13,769 nucleotides of DNA, taken from NCBI GenBank assembly GCA_022865865.1, contig JALHTN010000075.1, forward strand, positions 1-13,769, written 5' to 3'. The notes beneath the pieces were generated by a model, which was given only the letters and a program-made list of their open reading frames with translations, was not told the origin of the DNA and did no database searches. This document shows, piece after piece, positions 12,604-13,769 of the stretch. Every line of letters begins with the position of its first letter. The stretch's first letter is position 1. Made by a program: the position numbers and the translations under genes. This stretch comes from Anaerolineales bacterium (lineage in GTDB: Bacteria > Chloroflexota > Anaerolineae > Anaerolineales > UBA4823).

Positions 12604-13734
12604 ATGGATCGTACCGCTTTAGAGAACAGATTACAGAGCGAACTCGATGCTTTGGCGAGCAAGAACTCGGACATATTTAATCCTGTCCTGGGGATCACCA
12701 ATACTCGTGGCGATTTCTATTGGGCAGGAGCTGCGGGTAACGCCTATGCAGATAAAGCAGATGCGATGGAAGTCGATACACCCATCTTCATTGCCAGCAT
12801 TACCAAGATGTATACCGGTGCTGCGACAATGATCCTGGAAGAACGTGGGCAGTTATCATTAGATGATCCGATCTCAAAGTATTTGCCAGGTTCTTTAGTA
12901 GAAGGTCTGCATCGTTACAAAGGCCATGATTATTCCGACCAATTAACCATTTACCATTTGGTCAGCCAAACCTCCGGATTACCAGATTATTTCATGGATA
13001 AGCCCAAAGGGGGTGTAAGTATATTTGATCGTCTTCTCGTTGAAGGAGATTTTGCCTGGGACTTGGAGGAAGTCGTCGACATCACCAGGAATTCCCTCTC
13101 ACCAAAATTCCCCCCTGAACCGAAAGATCAGCTCAATTCTGGTAAGCAAGCCTTTTACTCCGATACAAACTATCAGCTCCTGGGTGCTATCCTCGAGTCG
13201 GTAACGGAGAAGCAGCTTCATGAGATCTTTTCCGATCTGATCATCGAACCTCTGGAACTTAAGTCAACTTATTTGCATGGATCTGGAGAAACTCAAGCAG
13301 CTGCAGGAATCCACCCTGCCAGCATCTATTGCAAAACAACCCCTTTCTACCTTGATCAGGCAATGACCTCATTTGGACCTGATGGCGGTATGGTTTCGAC
13401 ATTGAATGATAGTCTCATGTTTCTTCGATTTTTCATGGATGACAAATTGTTTACCGATCCTTCAACCTTGGAACGGATGAAAAATTGGAGGAAGATTTTC
13501 TTTCCGCTGCAGTATGGGCTCGGTCTGATGCGCCTTAAGATGCCGAAGATCTTCTCTCCCTTTACTGCAAGCCCCGAACTGGTCGGGCATTCTGGCGCAA
13601 CAAGCGCCTTCTTGTTCAAAAGCGATATCGGGGGTTTACTAATCGGGGGTACGCTCAATCAAGTAGATAATCAAGCACGCCCCGTTCGCCTGATGCTGAA
13701 GCTCGTAAATATCATCAACAATGCTTTATCCTGA
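12604..13734 (+). CDS. Serine hydrolase of the beta-lactamase / class C PBP fold
   Basis: This 376-residue protein has the three active-site motifs of the family. S65-I-T-K68 supplies the nucleophile and general base. Y185-S-D187, followed by TNYQLLG, takes the place of Tyr-x-Asn. H329-S-G331 (VGHSGAT) replaces the Lys-Thr-Gly triad, as in esterase or peptidase-like members. Other typical stretches are HLVSQTSGLPDY (118-129) and SFGPDGGMVSTLND. Length is normal. There is no signal peptide or membrane segment, so it should be cytoplasmic, unlike true beta-lactamases and most penicillin-binding relatives. The substrate could be an ester or a D-amino acid peptide; antibiotic resistance should not be inferred. 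AAGGAG at 12589-12594 is 9 bases before the ATG. It is separated from other genes and probably has its own promoter. Confidence 0.88.
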   Translation: MDRTALENRLQSELDALASKNSDIFNPVLGITNTRGDFYWAGAAGNAYADKADAMEVDTPIFIASITKMYTGAATMILEERGQLSLDDPISKYLPGSLVEGLHRYKGHDYSDQLTIYHLVSQTSGLPDYFMDKPKGGVSIFDRLLVEGDFAWDLEEVVDITRNSLSPKFPPEPKDQLNSGKQAFYSDTNYQLLGAILESVTEKQLHEIFSDLIIEPLELKSTYLHGSGETQAAAGIHPASIYCKTTPFYLDQAMTSFGPDGGMVSTLNDSLMFLRFFMDDKLFTDPSTLERMKNWRKIFFPLQYGLGLMRLKMPKIFSPFTASPELVGHSGATSAFLFKSDIGGLLIGGTLNQVDNQARPVRLMLKLVNIINNALS

Positions 13735-13749
13735 CCGTTTGAGAAAATG

Positions 13750-13764
13750 ACCAGGTATTCTGGT
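13750..13764. repeat. Small inverted repeat after the serine hydrolase gene
   Basis: ACCAG (13750-13754) pairs with CTGGT (13760-13764) around a 5-base loop. The window ends 5 bases later, so a following T-run on the + strand cannot be judged. It may be a terminator stem or chance. Confidence 0.2.
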
Positions 13765-13769
13765 AACAC

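Overview
The window reads as one strand of a bacterial chromosome: every convincing gene is on the + strand, base composition is close to balanced, and spacers are short except for two of about 630 and 340 bases. The gene content (a MoxR/Bat-type locus, an OmpR-type regulator whose kinase has an HELGRPL H-box, a Gmad2-META-YbaY fusion, a MarC-like protein) suggests Chloroflexota, probably Anaerolineae. That placement rests on recognising protein style, not on a marker gene, and is moderate at best.

Positions 1-7022 hold a Bat ('aerotolerance') operon. After the tail of an upstream gene come a small BatD-like/DUF4381-type membrane protein, two von Willebrand A proteins with intact MIDAS residues (BatA, BatB), a TPR lipoprotein with a long Gln/Glu/Asp/Ser linker (BatC-like), a large BatD with its own signal peptide and membrane anchor, and a TPR plus SH3 membrane protein (BatE-like). 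Together they look like a cell-envelope complex: metal-binding VWA domains at the membrane, TPR scaffolds, and beta-sandwich proteins facing outward. A perfect 12-bp hairpin without a T-run lies between batC and batD.

Positions 7023-9316 hold a two-component pair: an OmpR/PhoB response regulator and a membrane histidine kinase 2 bases downstream. Their leader carries a possible promoter and two hairpins, each with one extra G in the 5' arm.

Positions 9317-12261 look like accessory DNA. A 626-base stretch contains an 11-codon ORF behind a good ribosome binding site, a short two-helix membrane-protein fragment and several inverted repeats. A half-length protein resembling the bile acid:sodium symporter family, a secreted or anchored Gmad2-META-YbaY fusion and a MarC-family membrane protein follow.

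Positions 12262-12603 are a non-coding spacer rich in inverted repeats (a 10-bp repeat around a TATAAT, a 14-bp perfect palindrome). It precedes a beta-lactamase-fold serine hydrolase (12604-13734) that has no signal peptide. I saw no RNA gene, CRISPR array, insertion sequence or integrase. The best candidates for something undescribed are the half-size transporter, the three-domain fusion, the intra-operon hairpin and the operator-like spacer before the hydrolase. None amounts to proof of a new system.
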